Below, piece after piece: positions 1 through 9,349 of a DNA stretch of 64,000 nt. Below the pieces are notes generated by a model. It was not told the DNA's origin, did no database searches, and was given only the letters and a program-made list of their open reading frames with translations. How positions within the stretch are numbered: the first letter of the stretch is position 1; every line of letters starts with the position of its first letter. The DNA is from Chalara sp. BL73 (taxonomy: Eukaryota; Ascomycota; Leotiomycetes; Helotiales), in contig CAKJVC010000092.1 in the NCBI GenBank assembly GCA_918026815.1, positions 868,001-932,000 on the forward strand, written 5' to 3'. The position numbers were made by a program, and so were the translations under genes.

Positions 1-152
1 TTTGATTCACCATTTCGATGTGGAGGGGCACTACTCTCTAATAGCTTAGCGTTAGGTTTCTGCTTGGACTTCTGAGTTCGTGATGGTGAGGTGAACAAAT
101 CCTCGGGGTCTGAGTCTGATACATCCAAGTTGCCGATATCTAGGGTTGCCAT
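1..152 (-). CDS. Partial N-terminus of an unrecognised acidic protein
   Basis: An open frame runs from an ATG at 152 leftward to the window edge without a stop, giving 50 codons. It starts MATLDIGNLDVSDSDPEDLF and continues into a Ser/Lys-rich stretch. The acidic DSDPEDLF patch followed by a basic TSPSRTQKSK run looks like the disordered N-terminus of a nuclear protein, but I cannot name the family. It is divergent from the CDK-site-rich gene that starts at 652, and an ACGCGT box lies 70 bp in front of its ATG. The rest of the gene is outside the window, so introns and function are unknown. Confidence 0.55.
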   Translation of the reverse strand, partial: MATLDIGNLDVSDSDPEDLFTSPSRTQKSKQKPNAKLLESSAPPHRNGES

Positions 153-651
153 CTTATTATACTATTGTGGGTAGCTGGAGTTTTATTGTTTATGGCAGCG
201 ATTCGTGGTGGGGTGGCACAGACGCGTTCTGATTCCGCGCCGTGATTGTGTTTACAATACTTGAGCCTCATAATTATGGGGCGGATCGTCACCAGCCACT
301 TCACTTTTGAATTTCAATGTCAACCTCCTCATTATTGCTCAAGTAGGTCTTCCGCACCACCACAATCCAACACAGTTATTTACGACTGTTTTGGTGGCTC
401 GCATAGATTCCCAATCGCTACCTTTGCAGTTGCATTCCAATTTGCTTCGTCAACATCTTGCACTTTCATTAGTGGACTCACTTTCGAAAGCTCCACAGGT
501 TCACCTTTATACTTGCGTAACCAAAACAGGGTCTCGGTCTCATACGCTGGGCTGCGCTTTATCGAGAGCTCAGTCAAGCAATTCAAACTTCTGCCTAGTT
601 CGATCTCAGCCTTTGACAAGCGGGAGCTAATAGCGCTCTGTCAGTATCATC
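153..651. other. Divergent intergenic region (shared promoter)
   Basis: About 500 bp between two divergent start codons. Apart from an ACGCGT box at 222-227 I see no recognisable element. Short open frames on both strands here have no family resemblance and are treated as chance. Confidence 0.6.
222..227. promoter_or_regulatory. MCB-like element ACGCGT
   Basis: This is the palindromic hexamer bound by MBF-type G1/S factors in yeasts. It lies 70 bp upstream of the minus-strand ATG at 152 and 425 bp upstream of the plus-strand ATG at 652. The hexamer alone is common by chance (up to about 16 expected in 64 kb at even base composition), so regulation is inference. Its neighbour at 652 encodes a protein rich in CDK consensus sites, which fits a cell-cycle role. 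Confidence 0.35.
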
Positions 652-2083
652 ATGGCGAGCGCTAGAGTTGCTGTAACTCCACCTCCACTCAGCCGGCGTG
701 TGCCTGATACCCCTCTCTTTGGGGGAGACGACTTTCATGAGCCATATTCACCACGCAGAAAATCTGCTAGAGTCTCTCAACGATCTCGAGTTACAGAAAC
801 CCCACCACCACAATCTCCCAAGAACTCAGTTTCAATGGATAGATCCTCGCCACCACCATCTTCCCCCCAAACGGCCCCAAAGAAATTGCCTAAGAACTCC
901 CCCTATACGGAGAGCAGCAGAAGAGTGTCTGGAGCCTTGAACTACGATAGCGCTGCGTCTGCAGCTGCAATTCTCGGTCTTCCCACTCCAACCAAGAAAG
1001 CTGAGACCAATCGTCGATCTGAACTGCTTCGCAATAACGGCATGCTTCCCACTCCCGACAAGACTCCTAAGAAGCGCCCATCTGAGGCCGCTCCTGCTGT
1101 CAGGGCAGTTGCACGCACCTTATTCTCTAGCCGTAGCGAGACAATTGATGAGGTTATGCCATCTCCCAAGAAGAAGGCCCGCAAGAAGTATACTGGTTTC
1201 ACTTTGGACAGCTTTGGAGCGGGGGACGGCGATGAATCCATTCCGATTTATACAGACTCTAATGACCGTGTCCCCGAGGTCGATACCACAGATGAAAACC
1301 CATTCTATGGCGAAGCTACTATTCCACCACCTGAGCCAGCTAAGCGCACGAGCAAGCGGAGGAAGATCCATATCCCAGGCGAAGGCGAGCAAGACCTTGA
1401 TGAGGCAGAGAAGCGTGATGACGGTTTGGTCTATGTTTTGTAAGTACCTTCCACTCATGTTCAGCCATACCACTGACGTTTCTTTTCTCAAAGCCGAGGA
1501 AAGAAGGTGTTCCGTAAATTCGGCGAAGACTCTAATGATGTACCTGTTCGCTCTGAGACAGCGCGTGAGGCTGGGCTTGAAGGTTCTCCAGATGGCGGCC
1601 GCGTGACTCGTTCTGCAATCAAGCCACGTCTCTTATTCCCAACTGCTCAACAAATTGAGGCTAAGGAGAAGCGGCGGCAAGCGATTGAGGATGAGGAGGA
1701 GGCTGTTACTGACATTGAGGAGCACGAGCTAGCAACTCCTGTCAATGAGCGAGAGGAACCAGTTACTACTCCAAAGGCTCCCAAATTCGCACCTTTCTCT
1801 CCACCCCCCACCGCCAGAAGAGCCACTAGATCCAAGGATGTCCAAATGGGTAACTCTCCAGCCGGCCCTGGCAATGGTTGTGATGGCCAATCTGGTATGC
1901 TTTCAATGTTAAATACTAGCCCTGGTAGCTCATGTAGATCCATTGCTAACTCAAACCTGTTTAGATGAGAAGAAGCTTAGTCCATTCAACAATTGGCCAC
2001 GAACGAAGCGAGGAGAGTCGAGCAAGAAGAGAACTGGCTCACCAATTAGAGATGGGGGTAGAAAGAAAGTGCGCGGCGCTTGA
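652..2083 (+). CDS. Disordered nuclear protein rich in CDK consensus sites
   Basis: Three exons: 652-1439, 1494-1849 and 1965-2083, giving 420 aa. Both introns have GT-AG ends, and the second carries a CTAAC branch site. The junctions keep the frame (VYV-F-RGKKVF and VQM-D-EKKLSPF). The protein is low-complexity, Pro/Ser/Lys-rich and repeatedly carries S/T-P-x-K/R sites such as LPTPTKK, LPTPDKTPKKR and MPSPKKKARKK, the full CDK consensus. Basic clusters (KRTSKRRK and a basic C-terminus ending KKVRGA) suggest nuclear import. No folded domain is visible. A Whi5/Nrm1-like or other cell-cycle substrate role is conceivable, but I do not recognise a diagnostic motif. The ATG at 652 is the first in the long frame. 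Confidence 0.72.
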
Positions 2084-2789
2084 TCAATGACATAGTTCAA
2101 GAAGTTATGGCCACTTCTTAATGCTCAGAAATGTTGATGTTTAATTATGGTATCCCAGCGAGCGCAGACTACTTTTTTTTTCGGGATGATTACGGAATAT
2201 TTACATGTCATTCAAGCATGGATCGTGGTTCACCTTTTGTCTGTAACCTGAGGCATAACGGACAACACTGCAACCATTTTAGGGCAGCCTGAGTTGTCTA
2301 TGACCTGAGATCATGAAGGAAGCGGACAGCCATTATAGGTAGATGTCATGTGCAGCGAGAGCCGTTCGAGGCCCTCCTACATGCTGCGTACGATCAATGA
2401 ATACAATTAATACAGACTTCCTGCGTCCCTAGTGGCCTGATATTACCGTGAATCCTAGTTGACATCTGAGTAGATGTAGTAGAAGAGGAAATCCTTCTCA
2501 TCTCTAAGAATCCTTTGGAGGAGTGCACCTCATATATCAATAATCTTCAGAGAATAACTACCCTACTACCAAGTGTCTGACCACCCTGTGGGAGGGCCAT
2601 GCCATACTGGTTAAAAGTGGCGTCAGCGGAGCTTTCCCCTCACAAGGCCTCACTCTTACCCCACTAACAAGGCTGCATTTTTCTGTGGCCCAAAACTATA
2701 CCAAACCATCTCGCTGCTACCAAAAGACCATATTACAAAGCTCAGCAGCAAGGAATCCTAAATTACGGGTCTTTTTGCGGAATTTCGGC
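2084..2789. other. Intergenic spacer
   Basis: About 700 bp between same-strand genes. It contains stops in all frames, a short T-run near 2165 and no recognised RNA gene or repeat. It presumably holds the 3' end of the upstream gene and the promoter of PBY1. Confidence 0.6.
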
Positions 2790-5280
2790 ATGCACATTCT
2801 TGTGAGTTTCAGTAGTCAAATACAGCAATTGAGGCATAACTAACTTGTATGAAGGTCGTCAACGACGATGGACCTCCGTCGAACCAATCCTCTCCCTACG
2901 TCCACTCCCTTGTCAAAACTCTTCAAGAAGCTGGTCATATCGTCTCAGTAGTCCTTCCGCACACTCAACGATCATGGATTGGAAAAGCACATATGATAGG
3001 ACAGACCGTTAAGCCTCTATACTTCCGCCCCGGCACCCTGCATAAAGACGATGGAACCACACACACTAGACCTTTACCGCCAGGGGCAGGAAAAGATCAA
3101 GAGGAATGGATCTTAGTAGATGGGACGCCAGCGAGTTGTGTACAGATCGGACTATATCATTACTTCCAAGACCGGCCGCCAATTGATCTCGTGGTTAGCG
3201 GTCCAAATTACGGCAGGAACTCAACAGCGATATTCAGTTTAAGCAGTGGAACTGTTGGAGGAGCTCTCGAGGCTGCAGTGTGTAAACGGAAAGCTATTGC
3301 TCTCAGCTACGCCTTTTTCTCGCGGAACCATGACCGAGACATCATTGCTGGTGCATCCAGGCTCTCCGTGAGACTGATCGAATATTTGCATCAGAACTGG
3401 AATCAGGATGTTGATCTGTATACAGTGAACGTCCCGTTGGTAGAAGATGTGGACAAAAAGAAGGTGATGTGGACAAAGATGTTGCAGAATTACTGGGGTC
3501 CTGGGAGTTGCTTTCAGGAGGTGCCAGATGAGGGCGGCGATCCGGAGGATGAAGAGCAGAAAATTAGAGAGGGAGAGTCGACGGAGAAGGGACAAATGAA
3601 TGGTACTCATGCGAGACATACGCATAAGCATTTCAAGTGGTCGCCAAGATTTGCAGATGTGTATCAGTCTGTGGAAGACGCTGGCCCTGGAAATGATGGA
3701 TGGACGGTGAAGGAAGGACTGACAAGGTATGGACAATCCGATCGACTTTTATTCTTTACTAAGATCCCCCACAGTATTACACCTCTGAAGGCGAATTTTG
3801 CACACGCATCTGCTCCGACGGAAGGAGAATTGAAGCTGTGAGTGTTGCCAAAGCATAAAATTAGGAATCATAGACCATGTTAGACCTAAAGAATAGAACT
3901 ATTCTACCATATTGTGCTTATCCACTATCTGACACCTTTGCTAGGTATTCCACAGATCTTCCCAAGATGGGAAATCTCTCTGTAGTTACAAGGGACTCTC
4001 ATTTTTATGCACTGATAGATTATGAAGATGAATACGTCCAACCTCTAATATTGGAAGCGCTTGAGAAATATTTACCGCCAAATTCCTATAAACTCATATC
4101 CTCAATATTCGAACTGCCATCACCAGCCTCGCTATTCCTTCAAATAGGGGCATACGAGTCCCTCCCGTTCGAGCACGCTGTATTGCACACAAAAACTTCC
4201 TTTATAAATGCATACATGATCCGCAAGGCACTCATCCGCAAGCACTATCTCAGCACGACCGCCTACCACTGGGTAGCCAAGAACCCTACTTCTATATTAG
4301 CAACAAACCTCAAGCCGTCTTGCGAGTTCGAGATAGACTACGCTGAGTTCCTTGATGACGCATTGGTGGAGGCTTGGGATCTCAAAGAGGGATTTGAGAA
4401 GAACGAGGGAAAGGAGCCTGAAGAGAGGGAATGGTGGATCTTGAAGCCGGGGATGAGTGATCGTGGGCAAGGGATCAGGTTATTCAGTACCGAAGATGAA
4501 TTGAGGTCTATTTTTGAAGAGTGGGAGGAAGCAGCGCCTGATTCCGACGAAGATGATGCGGGCTCTCAAGTTAAGGATGAAGAGGCACAGGAAGAAAAGA
4601 AAGAGGACGGTGGAGAATATATTGTAACCTCGCACCTCCGCCACTTCATCGCCCAGCTCTACATCCACCCACCTCTCCTCTTAGAATCCGACCCGCGCAA
4701 ATTCCACATAAGGACTTATGTCCTTGCCGTTGGCGCCTTGAAAGTCTTTGTCTACCGGCCCATGCTTGCGCTCTTCGCGTCTGTTCCCTACGTCCCTCCC
4801 CACTCACCTACCGCGTCCCCATCTTCCTCACACCTCGCCGCGCACCTCACAAACACCTGTCTTCAATCCTCCTCCCTCGTACCATTTAACCCCAATACCC
4901 CCAACGCAGTCGAGCTTTTCAGTTCACTTCGGCTCTCCGAGGAACTCAAGGAATCCATTGTACAGCAGATCTTCGACACGACAGGAGAGATCTTTGAAGC
5001 TGCCGCGAGAGGCAAAAGCATACACTTTCAGCCATTCCCGAATGCGTTTGAGGTCTTTGGCTTGGATTATCTTGTGGATGAGGCGGGGAGAGCGTGGTTG
5101 TTGGAGGTAAATGCGTTTCCGGATTTCAGGCAGACAGGTGGAGATCTTCAGAGTTTGGTGGGTGGTTTCTGGAAGGGGGTAGTAGAGAAGGCCGTTGGTC
5201 CTTTTTTTGGGTTTGAGGGGAAGAGCAAGGAGGGTGAGGACTTAGTGTTGGTTAGAGAATTAGATTTGGGAAGGCGGTAG
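2790..5280 (+). CDS. PBY1: Pby1-like SurE/tubulin-tyrosine-ligase fusion protein
   Basis: Four exons: 2790-2801, 2855-3726, 3775-3837 and 3945-5280, giving 760 aa (yeast Pby1 is about 750 aa). The first exon encodes only MHIL and splices to VVNDDGPP, rebuilding the SurE start with the metal-binding NDDG motif. SGPNYGRNS follows near residues 118-126. The C-terminal half is an ATP-grasp TTL domain, with MIRKALIRKHYLS near 406, ILKPGMSDRGQGIRLF near 482-497 and LLEVNAFPDF near 701. Yeast Pby1 associates with P-bodies and the decapping enzyme; the SurE half is a phosphatase fold. Whether the TTL half modifies tubulin is unknown. Intron 2 is 48 nt and has no in-frame stop, so reading through it would still give an open frame. 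The splice is supported because it yields EGLTSITPLKANF. Acidic inserts lie between residues 505 and 540. Confidence 0.93.
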
Positions 5281-5696
5281 ATGATGGTGACGATGAGTAC
5301 AGATGAATGCAGCAGTATCACACATGCAAGTAAGGAACCGAGTATCTAGGTGTGAAAAGTCTTGCATGCTGAAAGAAACCGATCATAAACAACAATAAGT
5401 ACCATCTCGGAAGACCACAACATGAACAACAGAAGAGGAAATAGACACAAGGAAACGCCACCATCCATCACATGTATAACACGTGCAACAGTTCCCCCAT
5501 ATATATCCATCCCTTCCATTCGTTACGGTCCATACATCCCTGATCCTGCACTATAAACTCCTCAACGCCATTACTGCTCCGGCTAGATCATGGACAAATG
5601 GGTATCGAGCATAAATCTTGCCAAGAAACGCAAGATTATGCTATGGGACTGTCCATGCTTGCTCGCCTGGAGACATTATTAAGGGCAGAAGGCTGT
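5281..5696. other. Convergent intergenic region
   Basis: About 400 bp between the convergent PBY1 and Lys-rich genes. No gene, repeat or RNA recognised; probably the two 3' untranslated regions. Confidence 0.6.
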
Positions 5697-6435
5697 TTAC
5701 TTCTTGACGACCTTTGGCTTAGCGATCTTAGGCTTGCTACTATCGGTGCCCTTGATCTTCTTGGTTCCGGCAGCCTGTTGAAGATCGGAAGTTAGGGAGG
5801 TGTTTATTTTTGGAAAAGGGAGCTATGCTGGCACAAGGTCTTGATGAGGAGGGGGTATGAAATAGGAAGATGAAGCTTTAGCAATATATCTTGTATACTG
5901 GGAAGCACTTGTAGTCCGCAAACACTTGTTACAGAACATTGTTGACAAGTATCAGGAAGGTGCTTCTCGAACAGGGGTCTCAAGGACGCGTATACTCATC
6001 ATAACAAACAAAAGATAAATATCCACATACCTTCTTCGCTGGGTTGGCAGTGACGGCGCCCTCGGCCTTCTTGACGAGTCCCTTGGCCTGTACAGCTGTC
6101 AGTACCCGTGATACACAAGTTCGCTCGAGATATCATACCTTGGTCGCGACGGATGTCTTCTTAGCTGGCGCCGCCTTCTTAGTGACACCGACGGGCTTGC
6201 TGCCCTTAACAGCAGTCGCCTTCTTTGGTCCTCGCTTCACACCTGTGTTGGCAGAGGCCCGCTTCTTGGTGGGTGCAGTCTCGGTGATCGTAGGGAAGAT
6301 TCGCGGCTTAGAGTTTCCTATATCAATCTTCAGCGAGGCTCAACCTTTACGCGCCGAGGATAACATGTAGTGCAACGCATCCTGGGCATGTGGGAGTTAC
6401 GGACCGGTAGCGGAGCGCGTTCCTTCACGAGCCAT
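5697..6435 (-). CDS. Small Lys/Ala-rich, histone-tail-like protein
   Basis: Four exons on the minus strand: 6435-6405, 6317-6139, 6087-6031 and 5774-5697, giving 114 aa. Phases agree at every junction: MAREGTRSATG-NSKPRIF, TSVATK-AKGLVKKAEG and ANPAKK-AAGTKKIKG. Intron 1 uses a weak donor (GTCCGT); introns 2 and 3 start GTATGA and GTATGT. The product is extremely basic, with KKAAPAKK-type repeats like the C-terminal tail of linker histone H1. There is no H1 winged-helix domain. A chromatin or nucleolar DNA/RNA-binding role is inference from composition only. The third intron, 256 nt, is long for this window. An ACGCGT box lies 59 bp before the ATG. Confidence 0.8.
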
Positions 6436-7788
6436 TATATTCTGCAAAGTAGTTAGCTCAAATTCGGCTTGTTATGGCTGTTGTCGCAAGTTGACGCGTT
6501 GCGCTGAATGCGATTGCGATTACGATATACTTACAGTTTCTTGTAAGAATGAGCTTGAATTGGCTGATGAAATATTTGATTGCTGTCGCGTAGACGAACA
6601 GAAGCTGAATCTAGAATTTGAAGAGTTTGGGCGTTGTTGTTGTTGTGGGAGAAGTTGAGGAAGGAGGAAGGTCGGGGGAGGTCTGTCATATGCAGTCGTC
6701 CTTAGCGTCAGAGACCGACCACAAGCGGTTAAACTCAGGAGTAATTACACCCTTCTACGAGAATTAATGAACGATTGTAATTGAACTACAAAATTTCTGC
6801 TATTTTTTTCTAATCTTTCGGGGTCCATTCGTATTAATATTGATTTTCTGTCCCCAAACTCTGTTGTTTCGCCATCACGTGTGGAGGGGTTCTGACTGGC
6901 CAAGAAGGTAAACAACTCATAGGATCCGCACTTTCGAGTCAATCATAATCTTGAGGCGATGAGTTGATCAAGATCAGTCTCGTATCATGCTGCCCTTATT
7001 TACAAGCCAGTATATATGTGCAGAGTCGAGAAGCACATATTTGATTCCAAACTAATCATTGGCGTGAATTTCCATCCATCAAGGTGTTAAGCACCATAGT
7101 TTGATCGTAGTCTTCGAATGATAGCTTGGTGAGATTTGTGGCTAATTGTGCATATATCAATGATTGATGTGCTTCAAGCCATGCTTATCCTTTGACTTCA
7201 CTTTGCGCACGTGGTCTCTGATGAGTCGGAATCACTATTACGACATCGCATTGTCTGCTATTACCATATATATAGATGCCAACCCACGATGTCTTCTTTG
7301 ATGCGATGCAAGTTTGCAGGAGTCTTGAAAACCTAGAACTCCGAATGCTCTGTGCGACTTGAGCTATCAAAGCGGCAGCACATATGTAGGGTTTGGTTGA
7401 GGATGTGTAATCAATCTACATGAATGAAACACAATGTGTTTTCATATTTGCCCAGAGCTACGATATCAGGAGGGAAAAGATAATTCAGCCTCCTTTAATA
7501 GCATCTGTTTCAGAAAAACGGTAGGGCCGAGCTGCCCACCTATACAAGCAAAGACTAATAGTAGATATGAAGTAACGTTTTATGTAAGAATTTTCTTTGA
7601 ATGCTTCTTGCTAATGGTGACATGTATAATCAGAACCAGATCTAGCACTTGCTGTATTCCGAGTCTATCAAATCCTCTTTATCCTGTATCGCCCCTAACA
7701 CCAAGAGGTATCTTGCAGATTCTACGACAGAAACATTCATAGATGCGCTAACAAGGAGATCTAGCAACTTCTGATCACGCAGCCGAAA
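6436..7788. other. Intergenic region upstream of the Lys-rich gene and downstream of the carrier
   Basis: About 1.35 kb with only short chance open frames on both strands. An ACGCGT box at 6494-6499 is the only motif I would mark. No tRNA, repeat or decayed gene was recognised. Confidence 0.55.
6494..6499. promoter_or_regulatory. MCB-like element ACGCGT
   Basis: Perfect ACGCGT palindrome 59 bp upstream of the start codon of the Lys/Ala-rich gene. In yeasts MBF sites of this form drive G1/S genes. It may lie in the 5' leader rather than the promoter because the transcription start is unknown. Assigned by motif and position only. Confidence 0.35.
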
Positions 7789-8960
7789 TCATGCCTCTGC
7801 TCTGATCTTTCTGAAAAAGTCCATGACTCCGGTGAAGACCACAAGTAGGATTCCTCCGCCTGGGCCAAGTCTGAGTACCTTGGGCAAAAATCCTTTGTAG
7901 AGGGCTGAGAAACCTTCTTCCTTCATCACAGTTCCTACCGCCGGCCACGCCCAGTTGTACTTTGGTGTTGATCCTGCGATTTTAGGGCTATTCTGGATCC
8001 GAGACTTGATAACATCCATGGGAGTGTTGAGAATAGTTCCAAAAGTGCCTCCAGTAGCACCAGATAGCATGTCATAGCCCATCTGGGTTCTCTTGTTGTC
8101 CGTCTTTGGAAGCAATGCTCGCACTTGGAAAATGACGCCAAAGTATCCGGCATTCCACAGAATATGCCTCCACATAGTACTCTCAAGTCCGTTGTATAGA
8201 GCAAGAGGGCCTTCTGCCTTGACTGTCTTGACCACGCAATCAACCATTCCATTATACTTTCCAGCCGATGCGCGATCCTGCAGCCGAATCTTGATAAGTT
8301 CGAAAGGAACAACAATGAAAGCCTCGGTAGCACCAGCGGTAGCTCCGGTAAGAATAGATAGCGACTGGTTCATCTTGGCTATACCAAACACATCACGGTA
8401 GAACTTTCCCCATTTCTCGTTGGCCGCAAACTTGGTTGCTCTCTTCGGTGCTTCCATTAGAATAGGAGCCTCAATTCCACGATATAAACGCCCAATGCTA
8501 TACAAAATCAGATCCGCAAGAGTGGTGAGGAGAGATAGGCTTGCCCTTCGTTCTTAACGATCTTGCGAAAGCAGTCCACCATTCCATTGTAAGCATCTGC
8601 CCCAGTTCCTTTTCCAGTCTGCAATTGTCTGAGTCTGTATTAAAGTGTTGTTACTATGCTTGAGCGCCATATACCAACTCACACTCTAGTTTTAACAACA
8701 TCCAATGGATACCTTTGTGACAACAATCAGCCTTTAAAAAAGTAAGGTTACTTGCAGCCCGATACTCACATAACCAGGATCTTTGAACAGCAGCAGTTAG
8801 CAACTATAGCAATTGACAAAATTAGAGCATAAACTCACCTCGGAGACACCAGCGACCGCACCTAGGATATTTTATAAGCTTTGTAAGGACTTTCATAAGT
8901 GGAGGCCAGCGTACCTGCGGCAAACTGGTATATGAATGGGAGGGGTTTTGGTTCAGCCAT
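7789..8960 (-). CDS. ODC1: Mitochondrial 2-oxodicarboxylate carrier
   Basis: Six exons on the minus strand: 8960-8915, 8861-8839, 8780-8770, 8712-8683, 8628-8545 and 8497-7789, giving 300 aa, the usual carrier length. Three Solcar repeats are visible with the signatures PLDVVKTR, PFELIKIR and PMDVIKSR. Substrate-region motifs such as APILMEAPKRATKF fit the 2-oxoadipate/2-oxoglutarate carriers (yeast Odc1/Odc2), which exchange these acids across the inner mitochondrial membrane. The third exon is only 11 nt and completes ILVMYPLDVV. The fifth intron starts with GC rather than GT (GCAAGC...TATAG) and joins KNEG to IGRLYRG. It is divergent from DNA2. Confidence 0.93.
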
Positions 8961-9349
8961 TGCGCCAGTATTGTCTAGTTAAACAGTCAGATTTTAACGT
9001 GTGCTGTCTATGACTTCTATCTGGGACTCGTGAAATGTCTGACCTGCTTGGCTATGAAGTTTTGGAAAGTGGTGGGCGAACCTTGGACTCCAGAATGTGA
9101 TTCCGTAGAGTTGACTGCGGGAGCTAGAGCAGCATCGGAGCGCCAGCCCTCGGTCTCCGCTCGGGGTGTTGCTTGGCGTCACGTGTAGCAATATACACCT
9201 AGACCCCACTTTAACGCGTCGCGTCGCGAAAAGGGAGTGCAGGGGACTTGGCGACAACATCCTTCCCTTTTTGTTTATGCACCAACACTGTCATATTCAC
9301 AATTAATCCTCAACACGGACTCCTGTATTGCACACATGAGACGGCCACT
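8961..9349. other. Divergent ODC / DNA2 promoter region
   Basis: 389 bp between two divergent ATGs. It contains a CACGTG E-box near 9180 and the clustered CGCG elements at 9214-9232 listed separately. Confidence 0.6.
9214..9232. promoter_or_regulatory. Composite MCB/SCB cell-cycle element before DNA2
   Basis: ACGCGT at 9214-9219 runs through a second CGCG core into CGCGAAAA at 9225-9232. These match the MBF box (ACGCGT) and a CNCGAAA-type SBF box. The cluster ends 117 bp upstream of the DNA2 start codon. DNA2 is an S-phase gene in yeasts, so an MBF/SBF-type control element here makes biological sense. The tandem arrangement is much less likely by chance than a single hexamer. Binding itself is inferred. 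Confidence 0.6.

Noticed and set aside
246..665. 139-residue open frame overlapping the start of the CDK-site-rich gene
   Set aside because: Lies in the divergent promoter, low-complexity and without family pattern; the downstream ATG at 652 in another frame has far better coding character.
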